64,000 nucleotides of DNA, taken from Trichopria drosophilae (Eukaryota; Arthropoda; Insecta; Hymenoptera; Diapriidae). Position numbers and translations under genes: made by a program. Position 1 is the stretch's first letter. The number at the start of each line of letters is the position of its first letter. Below, in pieces: positions 59,863 through 64,000 of this stretch. Under the pieces are notes generated by a model. It was not told where the DNA came from. It searched no databases and saw only the letters and a list, made by a program, of their open reading frames with translations. Location of the stretch: NCBI GenBank assembly GCA_030407085.1, contig CM059584.1, positions 863,501-927,500 on the forward strand. The letters are read 5' to 3'.

Positions 59863-59910
59863 CTTTCGTAGTCTGTCCAATTCGCTGACGTACCGGTCCG
59901 TCTGAGAATT
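59863..59910 (-). CDS. Small internal exon, 48 nt
   Basis: Read on the minus strand, AACATTTGTTTCAG precedes the exon and GTAAGTTAC follows it, both near-consensus spliceosomal sites. The 48 bases contain no stop in any frame. The frame starting at the first base gives NSQTDRYVSELDRLRK, 16 residues with a charged, amphipathic coiled-coil-like look, and the length is a multiple of three, so the exon could be a frame-preserving cassette. The composition (about 48% GC) is well above the flanking intron. I do not recognise the protein. The neighbouring exons must lie beyond the window or many kilobases away, which implies a very long gene. This is the best-supported coding feature here. Confidence 0.65.
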
Positions 59911-59929
59911 CTGAAACAAATGTTTTATT

Positions 59930-62900
59930 TTTTATTACTATTTAATTTTTGAAAAACAGTTCATTGTTCAATAAAACATTATGCTATCAAATTTCACAAA
60001 TTAACCCATAAAATATTTACTTGCACAGTTGGGGTTAACAAATATTTAAACAATTTTTGTTTATTTTTATTTTATAATAAATAATCTAATAATAATAAGT
60101 ACTGAAATGCCAAAAACATAAATGACACCGTCGAAAAACAAATAATCATAAAAACTACACACTAAAACCGTAGCAGTCAAAATTTAATTCTAAAGGAGTA
60201 AGAGTCGAATGGTTGAACCAGGATTCAATGTTTAATCTGAAAGGGTAACTTAATTTGGTTTAAAATGCACTCCCAGTTCAATATAATGTTAATACTATTG
60301 ATTAGGGCTGAACCAGTTATTTCAAACATTTTAGAGTATTCTTAGAGTCAATTTTCAAATTGGGATTTCCAATATGGCTGCTAAAAAAAGCCGAAATTTT
60401 TGGACCTATATTTTATTTATCCGTAAATATCAGTAAATGTTATACTTTGAAAGAGGGCGTTCTAAATAACATAGAACTAGATTATTCCAACTCTGGAAAT
60501 TCAAAATAGCGCATTTTAAATAGTTTACAAGACCTCATACTTCTATTTTATTATATTCGCTAAAACTTAAATTATAAACAATGGCTATATAATAAAACAT
60601 GCTTTTTCTTTGTTCCTTTATTATTCTCTAGTTATAATTAATGAACTTGAAACCACTTCCAGAAGCCAGATAGGAAAATCATAGGCGCTGAAAGTACACG
60701 GACCAAAATTTTAGAATTTGATGATTTGCGCATTATTTACGTTCGGAAACCTCATAAATAGGATAATATCACCACCAGAGACTCTCTGTCAACAAATCAA
60801 GTGACTACTCACAAAAATATTGTTTATAACAATACCAAAATAAATTAAAGCCAATACATTTCTGTTTCGATTATTTTACAAATCTCTAACAAGATTCATG
60901 CAATATTTCATTTCAAATATTGAAGAATGATATCCTTAAAATGTATCCAGAATTTTAGAAATAAAATGTTCTGTCAAAAGCAAATTAAAAAGCCGACAGG
61001 TTGAAAAACCGACATGACTATACTTGAAAATTGTACCTATTTTTTCATGCATCGGCTTTTTAACTGCCTCCAGAACCGCCTGCTTTTCGACTTCGCTTTA
61101 TGACTATTGGTTTTTTGACCAATCAGCTTTTTGATTCGTTGGTTTTTCCTACCCGTCCCGGTTCTGATGTTTCTTGTTTATGTTAACGTAATTTGTTGTT
61201 TTGAAGCATAACTATATCAGAATATATTTTTAAAATTTCAAGTCGATACTAACCAAAATTGACTAATGGATTCAAAAAGTTACGTAAAGGAAATGCGCTT
61301 TTGTTGTGACCAAATTACTCGATAACTACTTACCTATTTGAAACTTGGCAGGCTGACTAAATACAAAAAATGTTTAATCGTGTTTAATCGTTCGGTTTTA
61401 TTTCATAAAAATGGTCGTTTTATACCAAAGAAAGGGTAGTGAAATTCTTAGTGAAAAGGGAATAATAACATTGACTGTCCACCATTTTGATACATTTTTT
61501 TAAATCCTTCAATCAAACCTTGTTTATTCTATTATTTATATAACTTCATGGACAGTTTATGCTTCAAATGATCCAATTCGTCACAATTTGGTGAAAACAT
61601 ATAAATAATAATTATATTTATAAGACGGCCATTTGTAATACAACTATGTCATATTTTTCAATAAAAAAATTACTGAAAGGTGTTGAATGTTTATAATTTA
61701 AGATCGTATAATGAAAATTTAAAAAAGATTCGTAGTTTTCATTTAAAAAAAACCATCAATCTCATCTTTTTTTGGACACACGTGCAATTTTCCCATTAAA
61801 GACAAAGCTCTCACTAAAAGTTGATTATCATTTTTAAAAATCTGCAAAAAAAATTGTTTTTAAGAAGACGTCACCTTAAAAACAATTCTATTTCGATTGC
61901 CACTTTCGCCGTTGTAAATAATCAAACAAAAAACAGAATAAAGCAATATGTTAAAAAATCGAAAACGACAGTAGTACAAAATAAATAGAACTTGACGTCT
62001 ACCTTTTATACATTAGTGCTCTAAATTTATTTGACCTAAAGGATTAGATTTCATTGTAACGAATCCGTAATATCATTTTACTTTTTGTTTACGTTAAATT
62101 CTAAAACCGGTTTTCTAACGGTTTTGACTTAATAATACGGTGTTGGTAACGCCATTTTTTCGCTAGGTTTTGTTATGTATGTTTTCGAACTAAACTTAAT
62201 GCCTGCCATTTCCTGCGGTTTTCTTGAAGGATAATTACTACCAATACTATATTCCTATCTCGTGAGAATTTTCTTTAAATCAATGACATCGAAGATGTAT
62301 GCAGATGAAAATTTGGCTTATAAAAAGTTACTTCAGAATTATTTTCCTCCTGTTATTTATTTTTTACATCATTTTTTACACAATATTTTGCATTATGCTG
62401 AAATATATTCATGAAATTAATCAAATAATTTCATGTTTTTATTCAAAATTTACAGAGTCTAAACTAAATTAAACTTTGGTTAACTAAAGTCAGTTTAAAA
62501 AATATACAAAGACTACTAAATATTTTAATTATTCTCGTATCATAAAAGATTGTTCTCACTAGAAATGATAATAATAATTTTTTTTTAGCAAAACATACTG
62601 AAATCTTTTACATAAATTACTGCACTACATTAGCATCAATTCTTGTCTAAACACAAATTCACAAGTATTTCTTGACCACTGTTTCAAGTGGCTTGAAACC
62701 CGCTCTTAAGTTTTGCAATGTGATTTAAATACAATTGTACATAGATACCTGTTGTTCTTATCGTACTCCGTAGTACGCAGAACGAACGATCCAACTTTTT
62801 TTTAAAAGATAGAATCGACTTAAATTACGAACCTGATGATGATGTTTAAACATGATCTAGTGATGCAATAGTGTAGTAACGAATATTGCTACCGTTTTTT

Positions 62901-64000
62901 TGTTGTTTATTCTGTTAATATGACTTACGTTCAATTCGATGGAAATATTGTCTCTTATATAATCACAAACGTATATCATTATTGTTAAAACCTGTTAAAA
63001 TTGCATATAAGAATTTCCAAATTTGTCATGGATTACATATCTTACTTTTTACATACACATTCTTAAAGGTATGAATACAAAAAATTGGATCTGTTTGAAG
63101 TTTTATGGTCAACTATAGGAATGCAATATGTCAATGTTTTTGAAAAAAATGGTCACATCATTTTTTCAGAATCATAAGAATGAATAGCACAAAATGACAG
63201 ACACTTCTTTAAAATGTGTTAAATTCAAAATGGTGTTCCAAACGGTTACTACAACGAATAAATATATGTTGCATTAACGGTATTGTGTTCATTTATTTTT
63301 CTCTCTAAAAAATTGAGATCCGTGAAAATCAAACCGGTTTTAATCACATTTAATGTCCACCATTTTGAATCCGCCATTTAGAATTTTGAAAATCTGACAT
63401 AATATTTGCCAGCTACCACGAAAACTACAATTTATGATGCTCATTTAATGCCAATGTTAAGTAACTTTACATTTTATTTTAAAATATAAATTTGACTCGT
63501 TTTGAGGATTCCAACACCATTTTGTATCTTGCCATTTTGAATTATGAAATAAAGAATAGTACATTTCAATGTGTGGGCCCATGAACGCGGCACTTTTGTA
63601 TTTTACCTTGTTGTGGAAGAGCATAAAAGTTTCTATAAAAATTATCGACCTTCAAATCGATGCTGAAAATACGTTTCAAATATTAAAGAATCCGTTAGGC
63701 CATTATTTTCATGATTTTACATTTCAATAAATAGAAAATAAACTTAACTTCATAATAATTTCATTTCTTTTTATGTTAAAAATAAAAAAAAAGTTCAGGA
63801 GATAACAATTTTAGAAAATTAGCACTGCAAGATTATTTTGCAATTTTTTACAAAATTTGCTATTTATTATAAAAATAAACTTTGTTTGCTTGATAACAAG
63901 TGATATTTTTGGGAAAAAAGTGGAACTCTCCATATTGTTATCAAGTTTATGATAATGCAACGTTACGACATTTCCATATCATTTTTGATAAGCTACTACA
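59930..64000. other. AT-rich intron-like DNA with CCATTTTGAAT repeat phrases
   Basis: Repeated phrases such as CCACCATTTTGAATCCGCC (63358), TGCCATTTTGAATTATG (63530) and TTCAAAATAGCGCATTTTAA (60500) belong to the same diffuse family seen at 23.3, 39.2, 44.4 and 49.5 kb. No second exon of the minus-strand gene was found. At 61330 the minus strand has TTCAAATAG|GTAAGTAG, a weaker possible ratchet site. Confidence 0.45.
60978..61150. repeat. Inverted AAAAGCCGACA / TCGGCTTTTT repeat patch
   Basis: AAAAAGCCGACAGGTTGAAA, then AACCGACATG faces CATGCATCGGCTTTTTAACT, followed by further CTTTTTGA and GGTTTTT units. The theme (A-run plus CCGACA, then its complement) is the same as in the orientation-flipping minisatellite at 13.5-15 kb. 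Confidence 0.5.

Noticed and set aside
61315..61345. Minus-strand TTCAAATAG|GTAAGTAG as a second ratchet site
   Set aside because: The pyrimidine tract just before the AG is poor (CCAAGTTTCAAATAG), far weaker than the site at 20010.

Overview
The window looks like one stretch of an AT-rich insect-type nuclear genome. The evidence is pervasive A/T-rich DNA without long open frames, many small inverted-repeat transposons, degenerate CCTAA/TTAGG-type repeats (the arthropod telomere motif, common as interspersed decay in insects), Penelope-like hammerhead motifs and spliceosomal splice signals. Hymenoptera is a guess, not a demonstrated assignment. No bacterial-style operon, rRNA, convincing complete tRNA or CRISPR is present. 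Almost all ATG-to-stop frames are 60-130 codons, AT-rich and of random character, and I do not call them genes.

The best reading is that most of the window is intron of one or more large genes transcribed from the minus strand. The strongest coding signal is a 48-nt exon at 59863-59910 (minus), with TTTGTTTCAG before it and GTAAGT after it, open in all frames. A possible pair of phase-compatible exons (50471-50577 and 50320-50396, minus) lies in a CpG-rich island near 50.1-50.8 kb. A textbook recursive-splice (ratchet) site on the same strand lies at 20009/20010, with a TACTAAT branch-point match, a pyrimidine tract and CAG|GTGAGT. I cannot name the gene.

Layout. 0-6.5 kb: AT-rich, with a 22-bp CACGTG palindrome beside degenerate telomere-type repeats. 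6.5-17.7 kb: GC-richer islands (candidate regulatory DNA), two tRNA-like fragments, two short coding-looking frames, and a 1.5-kb degenerate minisatellite that flips orientation near 14.69 kb. 20-25 kb: a mobile-element cluster holding the ratchet site, a hammerhead-like motif, TA-flanked and foldback MITEs, and a 1.25-kb near-complete palindrome flanked by TTAA with CCC...GGG ends (piggyBac-like). 26-36 kb: further MITEs and GC islands. 36-50 kb: repeat copies, a second hammerhead-like motif, and a possible plus-strand exon. 50-64 kb: candidate exons, a clear 212-bp MITE, an inverted pair of Penelope-like hammerhead copies, and the 48-nt exon.

Three CTCF-like motifs (8.7, 22.3 and 30.7 kb) all point the same way, and together with the GC islands they suggest a regulatory-rich long intron. 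All functional statements here are inferences from motif and context; no homology search was possible.
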